Positions 50,153-60,200 of a stretch of DNA of 64,000 nucleotides are shown piece after piece; the first letter of the stretch is position 1, and every line of letters begins with the position of its first letter. The notes beneath the pieces were generated by a model that did not search any database, was not told where the DNA came from, and worked only from the letters and a program-made list of their open reading frames with translations. This stretch comes from Umezawaea endophytica. Its GTDB lineage: Bacteria > Actinomycetota > Actinomycetes > Mycobacteriales > Pseudonocardiaceae. The position numbers and the translations under genes were made by a program. Location of the stretch: assembly GCF_025061645.1 (NCBI RefSeq), contig NZ_JANYMP010000001.1:633591-697590 (forward strand), written 5' to 3'.

Positions 50153-51546
50153 CAGCGATCTCCTCTCGTGTGCACCGCGGGTGCCCGCAGTCCTTGCAGT
50201 TCCAGCAGGAAGTCCTTGACCTCGGTCGCGGCGATCCGCTCGCGCGGCTCGACGGTGGTGTCCGAGCACAGCAGGACCGGTCCGTCGGAGGGGTCGTCCG
50301 GCAGGCGGCCGTGGCTGCCCCGGACCGGGGACGGGTCGAGCGGGACCACGCTCATCGCGTACCGCAGACCCGCCTTCTTGCGCACGAGGTTCAGCCCCGC
50401 CTTGGCCTTCGCCAGCGGATCGGCCGGGTTGAAGAACAGCTCGGCCGGGTCGTAGCCCGGTTTGCGGTGGATCTCCACCCCCCGCGCGAAGTCCGGCGCG
50501 CGGTCGTCGTCGAGCCAGTAGTAGTAGGTGAACCACGCGTCGGGCTCGGCGACCGCGACGAGTTCGCCCGAGCGCTCGTGGTCGAGGCCGAACTCCGCCT
50601 GTGCCGCGCGGTCCAGGACGCGGTCCACGCCGGGCAGCGCCTCGACGACCGCCTTCGCCCTCGGCACGTCCGCCGGGTCCGCGACGTAGACGTGGGCGAT
50701 CTGGTGGTCGGCCACGGCGAAGGCCCGCGACGTCCACGGGTCGAGGTACTCCATGCCCGCCTGCGAGTAGACCTCCAGCAGGCCTTCCCCGCGCAGCGCC
50801 CGGTTCACGTCGACGGCTCGGCGCGCCTCGGTGATGCCGTACTCGGACAGGGCGACCACGGTGGCGCCCGCGCCGAGCGCGTCGGTCAGCAGCGGCGCGA
50901 TCTCCGCGTCCACGGCCTTCGCGGCGGCCACGGCCTGCGGGGAGTTCGGGCCGAACCGCTGGAGGTCGTAGTCCAGGTGCGGCACGTAGACCAGCAGCAG
51001 GTCGGGGCGCTGCTCGACGAGGATCTTGCGGGCGGCGCCGACGATCCAGCGGCTGGACGCGATGGACGCCGTCGGACCCCAGTACTGGAACAGCGGGAAC
51101 TCGCCCAGCGCGGCCACGAGCCGGTCGTGCAGCTCCGGCGGGCGGACGTAGGCGTCGGGCGACTTGCGGCCGTCGGCGTGGTAGATCGGCCGGGGCGTGA
51201 TCGTCACGTCGGTGGTCGCGCCCATCGCGTACCACCAGCAGACGTTGGCGGCGGTGTAGCCGGGGTGGGCGCGGCGCGCGGTCTCCCACAGCTTCTCCCC
51301 GCCCACCAGGCGGTTGTGCTGGCGCCACAGGTGGACCTCGCCGAGGTCGCGGAAGTACCAGCCGTTGCCGACGACCCCGTGCTCCGCCGGGGTGAGGCCG
51401 GTGAGGAACGTGGACTGGGCGCTGCACGTCACGGCGGGCAGCACCGTGCCCAGTTCCGCCTGCCAGCCCAGGCGCGAGAGGTTCGGCATGTGCGGCAGCA
51501 GCGCCGGGGTCATCCCGACGACGTCGATCACGACCAGCGGCTTCAC
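50152..51546 (-). CDS. EboF-like nucleotide pyrophosphatase/alkaline phosphatase superfamily protein
   Basis: A 464-residue alkaline-phosphatase-superfamily protein, equivalent to EboF of the ebo operon. The first metal Asp is Asp 8 ([10 protein letters not shown]), the nucleophile Thr 40 is in [13 protein letters not shown], then the [21 protein letters not shown] and [12 protein letters not shown] segments. Where nucleotide pyrophosphatases read SDHGM, this protein has SEYGI, a change I associate with this subfamily. Likely a phosphodiesterase or phosphatase acting on a pathway intermediate. GTG 51546 overlaps the EboE stop. Confidence 0.85.
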   Translation of the reverse strand: MKPLVVIDVVGMTPALLPHMPNLSRLGWQAELGTVLPAVTCSAQSTFLTGLTPAEHGVVGNGWYFRDLGEVHLWRQHNRLVGGEKLWETARRAHPGYTAANVCWWYAMGATTDVTITPRPIYHADGRKSPDAYVRPPELHDRLVAALGEFPLFQYWGPTASIASSRWIVGAARKILVEQRPDLLLVYVPHLDYDLQRFGPNSPQAVAAAKAVDAEIAPLLTDALGAGATVVALSEYGITEARRAVDVNRALRGEGLLEVYSQAGMEYLDPWTSRAFAVADHQIAHVYVADPADVPRAKAVVEALPGVDRVLDRAAQAEFGLDHERSGELVAVAEPDAWFTYYYWLDDDRAPDFARGVEIHRKPGYDPAELFFNPADPLAKAKAGLNLVRKKAGLRYAMSVVPLDPSPVRGSHGRLPDDPSDGPVLLCSDTTVEPRERIAATEVKDFLLELQGLRAPAVHTRGDR

Positions 51547-52703
51547 GGGCGCGCCCCTTCCTCGACGGTGAGGTCCCGCGCGGGGACCGCGTTCTCCAGC
51601 GCTCCCAGGTGTTCGCGGGCCCAGCGCAGTTCGGCGGCGATGCCGCGGACGAGCGCGGTGTCGTCCTGGCCGACGGCGCCGGGGAGCACGCTCCACGTGT
51701 ACGTCTCGACCTCCACGTGCGGCAGCGGACCGTCGGCGGCCAGCGCCCCCACGGCTTCGCGCAGCACGTCCGTGGTCGCCGACAGGGGCGCGGCGGGCCG
51801 GGCGTGCAGCGGCACGTGGAAGTGCACGCGCCACGGGTCCCGGCCGGGCAGCTCGTGGTGGGCCTGCGGCAGGTCGTCGGAGGCGAACACCACTCCCCCG
51901 CGCAGTTCGCGGACCTGGTGCAGGTAGCGGGGTTCGGTGAACGCCGCCAGCGCGCGGCGGCTCTCCGGCGAGCCGGGCCGGGTCACCTCCAGCGCCGCGG
52001 AGGCCTGCACCTTGACCACGCGCAGCCCGGCCGCGCGGATCTCGGCGACGGCGGCGGCCGGGTCGGCGAAGGACACCGCGAGGTGGCAGGTGTCCAGGCA
52101 GATCCCGACGTGCTCGGGGTCGACGCGCCCGGCGAGCCGGGTCACGGTGTCGTGCACGGTGTCCAGGACGCAGCCCGGTTCGGGTTCGACGGCCAGCGCG
52201 ATCGGCCTGCCGGTCCACGCGGCCTGCGCGCGCAGCACCCGCGCCATCTCCTCGAGGGCGGCGAACGCCAGGGTGTCGTCCGACCGGGTCCACGGGGTGC
52301 GCCACCCCAGCGGCAGCGTGGAGATGGAGCCGCTCGCGGCGTCGTCGGGCAGCAGGTCGCCGAGCACGGTCGCGCAGTCGGTGGTGTAGCTCAGCCGTTC
52401 CGGGTCGGTCCAGCGCGGCTGGTACACCGAGTGCTTCACCACGGCGTCGTGGAAACCGCCGTAGGGGAAGGCGTTGAGGGTCCGGACCTCCAGGCCGCGC
52501 GCGTCGAGTTCGGCGCGCAGCCGCCGCCGGGACACCTCGTCCTCGGCGAGGCCGCGGGCCACATCCGCGGACAGCCACAGGCCGAGGCCCAGGTGGTCGA
52601 CGCCGAGCAGTCGGCGCACGGGCAGGGCGAACCGGTCGAGTTGGGCGAGGACGCCGCGCAGGTCCTCGGCGGGGTGCACGTTGGTGCAGTAGGACAGGTC
52701 CAT
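51543..52703 (-). CDS. eboE: metabolite traffic protein EboE-like TIM barrel
   Basis: A 386-residue protein that closely follows the EboE pattern: [13 protein letters not shown] start, [61 protein letters not shown], then LAVEPEPGC and [12 protein letters not shown]. The fold is a xylose-isomerase-like barrel with plausible metal ligands. In cyanobacteria the ebo genes are needed to move a scytonemin precursor to the periplasm; the chemical step of EboE is not known. It overlaps EboB upstream and EboF downstream. Confidence 0.92.
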   Translation of the reverse strand: MDLSYCTNVHPAEDLRGVLAQLDRFALPVRRLLGVDHLGLGLWLSADVARGLAEDEVSRRRLRAELDARGLEVRTLNAFPYGGFHDAVVKHSVYQPRWTDPERLSYTTDCATVLGDLLPDDAASGSISTLPLGWRTPWTRSDDTLAFAALEEMARVLRAQAAWTGRPIALAVEPEPGCVLDTVHDTVTRLAGRVDPEHVGICLDTCHLAVSFADPAAAVAEIRAAGLRVVKVQASAALEVTRPGSPESRRALAAFTEPRYLHQVRELRGGVVFASDDLPQAHHELPGRDPWRVHFHVPLHARPAAPLSATTDVLREAVGALAADGPLPHVEVETYTWSVLPGAVGQDDTALVRGIAAELRWAREHLGALENAVPARDLTVEEGARP

Positions 52704-53569
52704 CAGCGGTCACCGCCGCCGCGCAGCACGGAGTTGCCGGAGAACGTGTCCGAGGACGCGGTGAAGCCGGGCAGGTCGTCCAGCAGGAGGCGTCCGCTCT
52801 GCCCGTAGAACTCCACCGGGTTGCGCCACAGCACGTCGTCCACATCGGACTCGCTGAAACCGGCCTCCAGCATCGCCAGTCCGGTCTTGTGGGTCTTGAG
52901 CGGGTCGGACCGGCCCCAGTCGGCGGCGGAGTTCACCAGCACCCGCTCGGTGCCGTACTCCTTGAGGAGCGCGACCATCCGGTGCTCGTCCATCTTGGTG
53001 TCCGGGTAGATGGAGAAGCCCATCCACGCGCCGGAGTCGGCGACCGCGCGCACGGTCGTCTCGTTGAGGTGGTCCACGGCGACCCGTTCCACCGGAAGGC
53101 CGGACTCCTTGACCAGGTCGAGGGTTCGGCGCGTGCCCGCCGCCTTGTCGCGGTGCGGGGTGTGCACCAGCGCGGGCAGGTCGTGCTCGACCGCGAGCTG
53201 GAGCTGGCGGGCGAACGCCTCGTCCTCCTCCGGGGTCATCGAGTCGAAGCCGATCTCGCCGACCGCGACGACGCCGTCCTTCTCCAGGTAGCGCGGCAGC
53301 ACGTCCAGCACGGGCGTGCAGCGCGGATCGTTGGCCTCCTTGGGGTTCAGCGCGATGGTGCAGTGGTGGCGGATGCCGAACTGGGCGGCGCGGAAGCGCT
53401 CCCACCCGATGAGCGCGTCGAAGTAGTCGGTGAACGAGCCGACCGAGGTGCGGGGCTGGCCCAGCCAGAACGCCGGTTCCACCAGTGCGCGCACCCCGGC
53501 CGCGCGCATGGCCTCGTAGTCGTCGGTCGTGCGGGACGTCATGTGGACGTGCGGGTCGAAGATGCGCAT
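52703..53569 (-). CDS. eboB: EboB-like TatD family metal hydrolase
   Basis: A 288-residue TatD-type amidohydrolase of the EboB kind. Metal residues: FDPHVHM (His 7 and His 9), Glu in VGEIGFD, His in LVHTPHRDK, His in VDHLNETT, and Asp in SAADWGRSD. The MTSRTTDDYEAMRAAGV start is diagnostic of this group. ATG 53569 is chosen; GTG 53575, which overlaps the previous stop, is possible. A hydrolytic role on the trafficked metabolite is inferred. Confidence 0.9.
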   Translation of the reverse strand: MRIFDPHVHMTSRTTDDYEAMRAAGVRALVEPAFWLGQPRTSVGSFTDYFDALIGWERFRAAQFGIRHHCTIALNPKEANDPRCTPVLDVLPRYLEKDGVVAVGEIGFDSMTPEEDEAFARQLQLAVEHDLPALVHTPHRDKAAGTRRTLDLVKESGLPVERVAVDHLNETTVRAVADSGAWMGFSIYPDTKMDEHRMVALLKEYGTERVLVNSAADWGRSDPLKTHKTGLAMLEAGFSESDVDDVLWRNPVEFYGQSGRLLLDDLPGFTASSDTFSGNSVLRGGGDR

Positions 53570-53571
53570 CC

Positions 53572-55002
53572 TCACTCACCCTTCCCGAGCAGTCGTGCGG
53601 CGTCGGCGGGCACGTCACGGCCCGCGGCGGTGCGTTCGGCGGCGTAGTCGGCGACCATGCGCAGCAGCTCGTCGTCGGTCCGCCGCTCCAGCCCCGCCAC
53701 GGCGGCCAGCGGCACGCCGGTGAACAGGCACTTGAGGACGCCGTGCCGCCAGCCGTGGTCGTCGAGGTGGTCGGCGGCGAACGGGCCGAGCGCGGCGGCG
53801 ACGAGGCGGACGTCGTTGGTGCGCAAGGCGTCCCGGACGACCTCCAGTCCCGCGGCCGACGCCCGGTCGCCGACCAGGGCGAGGCCGCGCAGCACGCCGC
53901 GCTTCTCCGCGTCGTCGCCGTGCCGGTAGAGCGCGAGCAGTTCGGCGGACAGGGCGTCGTCGTCCAGCATGGTGGCGAGCGCGCCGAGGAGTTCGGCGCG
54001 GGCCGCGTCGTCGACGCTGCCGTGCACCAGGCCCTGCGGGTCGTCGGGCCGGTTGAGGCCGCGGCCGACCCGACGGCCCACCGCGGGGAACAGCCGTCCC
54101 ACGACGGCGGGGTCGCGGCGCACCGCGCGCTGGGCATCGGCCAGCCACGGGTGTCGGGGCTTGGCGGGCTCGTCCGGCATCGCCGCCTTGAGCGCCTCCA
54201 CCGCCCGGCGGGCCACGTCGGGGGCGGCGTGGCTGTGCCGGGGCAGTTCGACGGCGGCGACGCCGACGTAGTTGACGGCGGCGAGCGCGGCGAGGGTGGC
54301 ACCCAGGTCCAGGTCGCCCTCGCCGAACTCCAGGTGCTCGTGCACGCCCGGCAGCATGTCGTCGAGCTGCACGTTCACCAGCAGCCCACCCGCGCGGCGC
54401 ACGCACGTGGCGGCGTCGTCGGGTTCCACGGCCACGCAGTGCCCCACGTCGAGGGTGACGCCGAACAGCGACGGCGAACCCAGTTCCTCGCGCAGCCGCA
54501 GCGCCTGGGTGAGGTGCTGCACGAACATCCCCGGCTCGGGTTCGAGGCCGAGGGTGACGCCGAGCGGTTCGGCGCCCTCCAGCACAGCGGCGACGCCGGA
54601 GCGCATCCGGTTCCAGGCCTCGTCAGCGGGCACGTCGGCCGGTTTGATGCCGGACCAGAACGACACGCAGTCGGCGTTCAGCTCGGCCGCGATCCGCACC
54701 GCGCGGAGCAGGAAGTCCACCCGGACCTCCTGGGCCTCGCTGACCAGGGTCGGGTGGTGCTTGCGGTGCGGGTCGAGCAGGAACCGGGCGCCGGTCTCCA
54801 CGACGCAGCGCAGGCCGAGCCGGTCGAGCTTCGCGGCGACGTGCGACACCCTGGCGGGCAGGTCGTCGGCGAACGGGTCGAGGTGGTGGTGGTCCAGGGT
54901 CAGCGCCACGGACGTGAAGCCGAGCCCGGCGATGATGTCGAGCGCGTCGTCGAGGCGGTGGTTGGAGAACCCGTTGGTGCCGTAACCGAGGTGGAAGGTC
55001 AC
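53572..55002 (-). CDS. TIM-barrel/EboA fusion protein
   Basis: A 476-residue protein in two parts. Residues 1 to about 270 form a sugar isomerase-like TIM barrel (VTFHLGYGTNGFSNHRL, FTSVALTLDHHHLDPF, LGLEPEPGM, VTLDVGHCVAV, GVAAVELPRHSHA). Residues from about 295 match the helical EboA domain (ELLALYRHGDDAEKRGVLRGL, DALRTNDVRLVAAALGPFAA, WRHGVLKCLFTGVPLAAVAGLE). In cyanobacteria EboA is a stand-alone helical protein. The fusion may couple an isomerase step to the trafficking helix. GTG 55002 overlaps the prenyltransferase stop. Confidence 0.88.
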   Translation of the reverse strand: MTFHLGYGTNGFSNHRLDDALDIIAGLGFTSVALTLDHHHLDPFADDLPARVSHVAAKLDRLGLRCVVETGARFLLDPHRKHHPTLVSEAQEVRVDFLLRAVRIAAELNADCVSFWSGIKPADVPADEAWNRMRSGVAAVLEGAEPLGVTLGLEPEPGMFVQHLTQALRLREELGSPSLFGVTLDVGHCVAVEPDDAATCVRRAGGLLVNVQLDDMLPGVHEHLEFGEGDLDLGATLAALAAVNYVGVAAVELPRHSHAAPDVARRAVEALKAAMPDEPAKPRHPWLADAQRAVRRDPAVVGRLFPAVGRRVGRGLNRPDDPQGLVHGSVDDAARAELLGALATMLDDDALSAELLALYRHGDDAEKRGVLRGLALVGDRASAAGLEVVRDALRTNDVRLVAAALGPFAADHLDDHGWRHGVLKCLFTGVPLAAVAGLERRTDDELLRMVADYAAERTAAGRDVPADAARLLGKGE

Positions 55003-55853
55003 GTCGGGCTCACCTTCCGGCCCAGCCGCCGGGCGAGCGGCAGTGCCAGAGCGACGGCGGCGGCCCCGACGACCGACCCGGCCCGTGCGGCGAGCGCCGA
55101 CTGGAGCGGGACCATGCCGTGGATGCCCGCCTTCGTCGCGGTCCGCACGGACGCCGCGTCGGGCGTCCGCAGCGCGTCGAGCTGCGCGCGGCCGACGGTG
55201 GCGGCGTAGCCGGTGGCCGCGACGAGCCCGGCCAGGCGGTGCCGCCAGCAGGCCGACGGCCCGACGACGGCGGCGAACGCGCTGAGCGCCGTGCCGCCGA
55301 GCACCGCGCGGGCGACGGGCGCGGACGTGCCGTGCACCTCGCCGCGCGACAGCGCCGTCACGCCGAGGGTGTGCCCCGCCACGGCCGCGGCGGCGGGCAG
55401 CGCCCTCCGCGCGTCCAGTGCGCCCGCGCCGAGCAGGACGTCCAGCGCCCGGCACGCGGCCATCCCGACCGGACCGGCCGGGGTGGACTTCAGCACGGTG
55501 TCGTAGGACCACACGGCCAGCGCGAGCGGCACGGCGACGCGCAGCGAGTCCCGTCCACCCGCCCAGGCCGCGATCCCGAGACCGGTGGCGCTCAGCCCGG
55601 CCGCGACGGCCAGCGCCCGGTTCGGCGAGATCCGCCCCGACGGCACCGGCCGCTCCGGCCGCTCGACCGCGTCGAGGTCCCGGTCGGCCCAGTCGTTGAG
55701 GGCCATGCCCGACCAGTACAGCGCCACCGACGCGAGCGGCAGCAGCGCACGACGGCCGCGCAGCGGGTTCCCGGACGCCGCGGCCCCGGCGACGGTGTCA
55801 CCGAGGACGGTGAGCGCGGCGGGCGCGCGCACCAGCTCCACGTACGCCCTCAC
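54999..55853 (-). CDS. EboC/SCO3242-family UbiA prenyltransferase
   Basis: A 284-residue membrane prenyltransferase of the UbiA fold. The Asp-rich motif NDWADRDLD (residues 53-61) and the second site around YDTVLKSTPAGP are present, with eight or so hydrophobic helices. It starts at GTG 55853 with GGAGG eight bases upstream; 115 bases with no gene separate it from the cyclase. It would attach a polyprenyl group to a polar acceptor, perhaps a cyclitol or sugar phosphate. Family named after Streptomyces coelicolor SCO3242 and equivalent to EboC. Confidence 0.9.
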   Translation of the reverse strand: MRAYVELVRAPAALTVLGDTVAGAAASGNPLRGRRALLPLASVALYWSGMALNDWADRDLDAVERPERPVPSGRISPNRALAVAAGLSATGLGIAAWAGGRDSLRVAVPLALAVWSYDTVLKSTPAGPVGMAACRALDVLLGAGALDARRALPAAAAVAGHTLGVTALSRGEVHGTSAPVARAVLGGTALSAFAAVVGPSACWRHRLAGLVAATGYAATVGRAQLDALRTPDAASVRTATKAGIHGMVPLQSALAARAGSVVGAAAVALALPLARRLGRKVSPT

Positions 55854-55968
55854 GCCGTCCACCTCCTCGACCCGCGCACTCGCACGACCGCGAACCGACC
55901 CGGAACGGGCAGGTCCGCGCACCCGACACCCTGCACGCCGCTCTGGGCCGGCGCGCACACGACGTCCC

Positions 55969-57138
55969 TCATGCCCCGTACCTCCCCAGCTCACGGGCCC
56001 ACGCGTGCAGGTCGCGGGTCTGCTCGGCGAAGCGGTGCTCGTCGTGGCCGAGGGGGTCCTTGAAGAAGAACGCCAGCGCTCCCAGCGCGCCGGACTGGCC
56101 GTCGGCGTGCGCGGCGGCCACGAGGCGGGCCAGGTCGAGCACGAGCGGCGCGGCCAGTGAGGAGTCCAGGCCGGTCCAGGTGAACTGGAGGCTCATCCGC
56201 GCGCCGAGGAACCCCTCGAACGACACGTGGTCCCACGCGGTCTTCTGCTCGCCGAGGTCGGGGACGTTGTCGATGTGCAGCGGCGCGGTGACCGGCTCCC
56301 CCAGCAGCGCGGCCAGGCCGCGGGCCTTGGACTCCAGCTTGCTGGCCGCGTGCTCGGGGTCCTCCAGCGTCGCCCCGTCGCCGCCGCCGAGCAGGTTGGT
56401 GCCCGACCAGGAGCGCACGCGAAGGCCGCGGGCGGTGAACATGGGCGCGAGGACGGTCCGCAGCAGCGTCTCGCCGGTCTTGCCATCGCGCCCGGCGTAG
56501 GGCAGGCCGAGGTCCACGGCGAGCTGGTGCAGCGCGGGCAGCGCGACACCGGTGGACGGGGTGAAGTCGACGAACGGGCAGCCCGCGCGCAGCGCCGCGT
56601 ACGCGGTCAGCGAGCTGGGCGGCAGGACCGCGCGCTCCGGGTCGGCCAGCGCGGCCTCCAGCAGCGCGAGGTCGTCGTGCTCCGGCAGGTGCGGCACGGG
56701 TGGTTCGGTGGAGGACACGTTGACCACGACGACCCGCGCCAGGTCGTGCCGCTCCCGGAAGGACACCAGGTCGGCCGTGAGTCGTTGGGCGGCGGTGGCC
56801 TGCGCGCCGCGGTGGGTGGCCGGGTGGTAGCCCTCGCGGACCTCCGCGTCGACCGCGGCCAGCCCGTCGACCAGCGACGGCAGCAGGTGGTGCGGCAGGA
56901 CGCCCGCGTGCGCGAGCTGCTCGGCGCGCTTCTCCAGGCAGGTGGTCACGACGTCGTGGCCGCCGACGACCAGGTCGTCCCACGACGGCAGGTCGACCTC
57001 GGCCAGTTCCGGTCTCGCGGTGACGCACCCGGTGGGCGGCGCGAGTCCCGCCCGCAAGGCGAGCAGTCCGCTCACGGCGGTGGTCGCCACCGATCCGCGC
57101 GCCCCGATCAACCACAGCCCGGTCCGCTGGTCCGCCAT
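55969..57138 (-). CDS. myo-inositol-1-phosphate synthase-like protein
   Basis: A 389-residue protein of the inositol-3-phosphate synthase family: NAD-binding LIGARGSVATTAVSG at the start, VVVNVSSTEPP, PSSLTAYAALRAGCPFVDFTPS, GRDGKTGETLLRTVLAPMF, and the SGTNLLGGGDGATLEDPE motif equivalent to NxLGNxDG. It has low similarity to housekeeping synthases and is probably a specialised sugar-phosphate cyclase or reductase. It heads the ebo-like gene run in the position where other bacteria have the EboD dehydroquinate-synthase-like cyclase. AAGGGCGG precedes ATG 57138. Confidence 0.87.
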   Translation of the reverse strand: MADQRTGLWLIGARGSVATTAVSGLLALRAGLAPPTGCVTARPELAEVDLPSWDDLVVGGHDVVTTCLEKRAEQLAHAGVLPHHLLPSLVDGLAAVDAEVREGYHPATHRGAQATAAQRLTADLVSFRERHDLARVVVVNVSSTEPPVPHLPEHDDLALLEAALADPERAVLPPSSLTAYAALRAGCPFVDFTPSTGVALPALHQLAVDLGLPYAGRDGKTGETLLRTVLAPMFTARGLRVRSWSGTNLLGGGDGATLEDPEHAASKLESKARGLAALLGEPVTAPLHIDNVPDLGEQKTAWDHVSFEGFLGARMSLQFTWTGLDSSLAAPLVLDLARLVAAAHADGQSGALGALAFFFKDPLGHDEHRFAEQTRDLHAWARELGRYGA

Positions 57139-57226
57139 CACGGCCGCCCTTCTTCGCAGGGGGAAAGCTGGGTGGTGCGGGGCCGGGCAGACGCGGGTGA
57201 CCGCGCCCGCCCGACCCGTGTGCGGC

Positions 57227-60200
57227 CTACTTCAAGCGCCGCGACGTGCCGTCGAGCAGGGCGATCACCGCGTCGGTGTCGCGGACGAGCACGGCGCGCA
57301 CGCCGGTGTCCGGAACACCGACGGCCAGGACGCGGAACGCCCGCAGCTCCTTGACCGCCTTCGTGTCGTTGCCGTCCGCCTCCGCCTTGCGCGCCTTGGC
57401 GAGCTGCTTGGTCAGCTTGTCGTAGGACGCCTTCGGCAGCCGGTTGGTCGCCTTGAACCGGTCGAGGAGCTGGGACACGTCCCGCAGCGACGTGGTGACC
57501 GCGAACGGCACCGTCCTGGTGGTGGCGTTGCCCGCGACGTCGGTCGCGACGACCTTCAACTCGTGCACGCCGAGCGCCAGCTCGTGCAGCGGCAGGGCCG
57601 CGCCCGAGGTCAGCGCCCGCTGGCCGACGGTCGCGGTGACCGCGCGGACGCCGGAGGTGGCGTCACCGGCCTCCCACGACACGACCACGTCGGTCGCGTC
57701 GCCGTACACCCGGCCGTTGGCCACGCCCGCGACGATCAGCGTGGGCGAGGTGCCGTCGATCTCGATCGTCACCGCGCGGTCGGCCTCGGTGTTGCCCGCG
57801 ACGTCGACCGACCGGTGCAGCAGGGTGTGGGTGCCGTCGCCGGACACCGCCACCGGGCGGAGGTAGGGCGTCCACGCCCCGCCGTCCAGGCTCCACTCGG
57901 TGCGCGCCACCCCGGAGGCCGGGTCGGCGGCGGTCAGCGCCACCGACACGGCGCCGCCGTGCCAGCCGCTCTCGCCGGGTGCGGCGAACGTGGCGGTGGT
58001 GACGGGGGCGGTGCCGTCGATCTTGACGTCCAGCGCCTTGACCTGCTCGACGTTGCCCGAGGTGTCGGTCGAGCGGTACTCGACCTTGTGGGCGCCGTCG
58101 GAGGCGACCACGACCGGCTCGGTGTAGGCGGTCCAGTCACCGCCGTCGAGCCGGTACTCGGTGCGCGCCACACCACCCGCGTCGGTGGCGACCAGCTCCA
58201 CCGAGACCGGGGCCGCCGTGTACCAACCGGATCCGCCGGGGGGCGTGCCGGTCTTGGCGGTGGTCACCGGCGCCACCACGTCGAGGTCCTTGACGCGCAC
58301 GTTGCGGAACCGCACGTCGTCGGAGTCGCCGTGGTTCTGGAGGCCGATGAAGCCCCGCGTCAGGTCGCGGGCCGGATCGGTGCTGGTGTAGTCGTTGATC
58401 TTCACCCCGTTCAGCAGCACCTGGATGCGCTGGTCGGTGACGAGGATCTCGTAGGCGTTCCACTGACCCGCCGGCTTGAGCGCCGCGTCGCGGGCGGCGA
58501 TGTCGGCCGCCTTGAACGTGTAGATCGCACCGGTGGTGCGGTCCACGGCGTCGGTCGGGTCGATCTGGATCTCGTAGCCCTGGTTCACCGCGACCCACGG
58601 GTCGTCGCCGGGGTCGGGGAACCCGATGAAGACACCGGAGTTGTCGTCACCGGCGAGCTTCCAGTCGAGCTTGAGGCTGTACGAGCCGAGCTCGCCCTCG
58701 TGCCACAGCAGGCCCATGCCGCCCTCGGAGCGGATGGAGCAGTCGTTCTGGTGGACGAAGCGACCGGGACCGGCCTGGTTCCACGCCTCCAGGCTGCCGG
58801 GCGTGCCGTCGTAGAGGCTGCGGTAGCCCTCCTCGGGCGTGACCGGCGTGCACGCGGCGGGCTGGTCGGTGCTGAAGGTCAGCGAGTCCACGTCGAACAG
58901 CGCGCCCGAGCCGCCCTTGAACACGAGGTACATCTCGTGCGTGCCACCGGGATCGGTGATCGGGGTCGGGTCGAGGTCGACGTAGTTGTCCCAGCCGCCG
59001 GTGTTGGCGACGTACAGCGACTGCACGAGCGGGCCGTCCGGCGCGTCGAGCCGGACCTCCAGCGTGCCGCCGGACCCGCCGGACGAGACGCGGTACCCGA
59101 TCCCGGTCACCCCGGCGAGGTTCACCGGGCTGAACTTGATCCAGTCGCCGTTCTCGATCTCGCCGACGCGCTTCTTGCCCTCCGCGGTGTCGCGTTCCAG
59201 CGCCCGCGCGCCCTGCGCGCCGGTGTAGAACTCGGCCTGCTTGTGCTTGGGCTGGAGCACCGCCTCGTCGGAGCCGGTCAGCGCCGGGGCACCGGGCGCG
59301 CCGTTGTCGGTGTAGGTGGCGTTGATGACGCCGAAGACGTTGGCGTCCGCGCCGTGACCGCCGTCGGCCGGGGTCGGGATGGTGCCCTGGCAGCCCGTGG
59401 CCCTGCTGAGCGGGTGGCCGTGGCTGTCGTGGCCGAGGATGTACTCCACGACCACCTTGGAGCAGTCGACCGGCTGGTCCTCGGGGTCGACGACGGTCAC
59501 CGAGAACGGCACCTGGTCGCCGAAGCTGAACACCGAGCCGTCGAGCGGGGTGTTGAGGGTGACCACGGGGGCGGTGTTGCCGACGTTGATCACCACGCTG
59601 GCCGAGCCGGTCAGCCCGGTCGGGTCGGTCACCGACAGCTTCGCGCTGTACCGGCCGACGGTGTCGTAGGTGTGGCTCACCGGTCCGGCCTGCGTGGAGT
59701 CGGTGGTGCCGTCACCGTCGAAGTCCCACGCCCAGGTCAGCTCGGGACCGTCCTCGTCGGTGGTGCCCGTCGGGTCGAAGTTCACCGTCAGCGGCGCCGG
59801 GCCCGACGTCTTGTCGGCCGCCAGCTTCGCCACGGGCGTGTGGTTGCCCTGGGTGTAGTCGATCCGGTAGACCGCCGAGTCGGCCGCCCCGCCGAAGTAG
59901 CCGCTGCCGTAGTCGAGGACGTAGAGCGAGCCGTCCGGCCCGAACTCCAGGTTCATCGGCCTGGTCAGGGTCATCGAGTCGAAGAACGGCGTGATCGCGC
60001 CGCGTTCGCCGTTCGCGCCGACGTCGATGGTCTTGATCCAGCCGCGGTCCCACTCGTACGCGAAGTTCTTGTTGTCGAAGAACTTCGGGAACTTCGTCAC
60101 CTGGTTCAGGTTCGGGTCGTAGTTGTAGGTCGGGCCGCCCATGGGCGACTCGCCGCCGGTGCCGAACTCCGGCACGGAACCGCCGTCGTAGGGGATCCAC

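Noticed and set aside
55969-57138. Housekeeping inositol-3-phosphate synthase for phosphatidylinositol
   Set aside because: It is embedded in the ebo-like gene run and its sequence diverges from the core synthase motifs, so a specialised cyclase is more likely. This remains inference.
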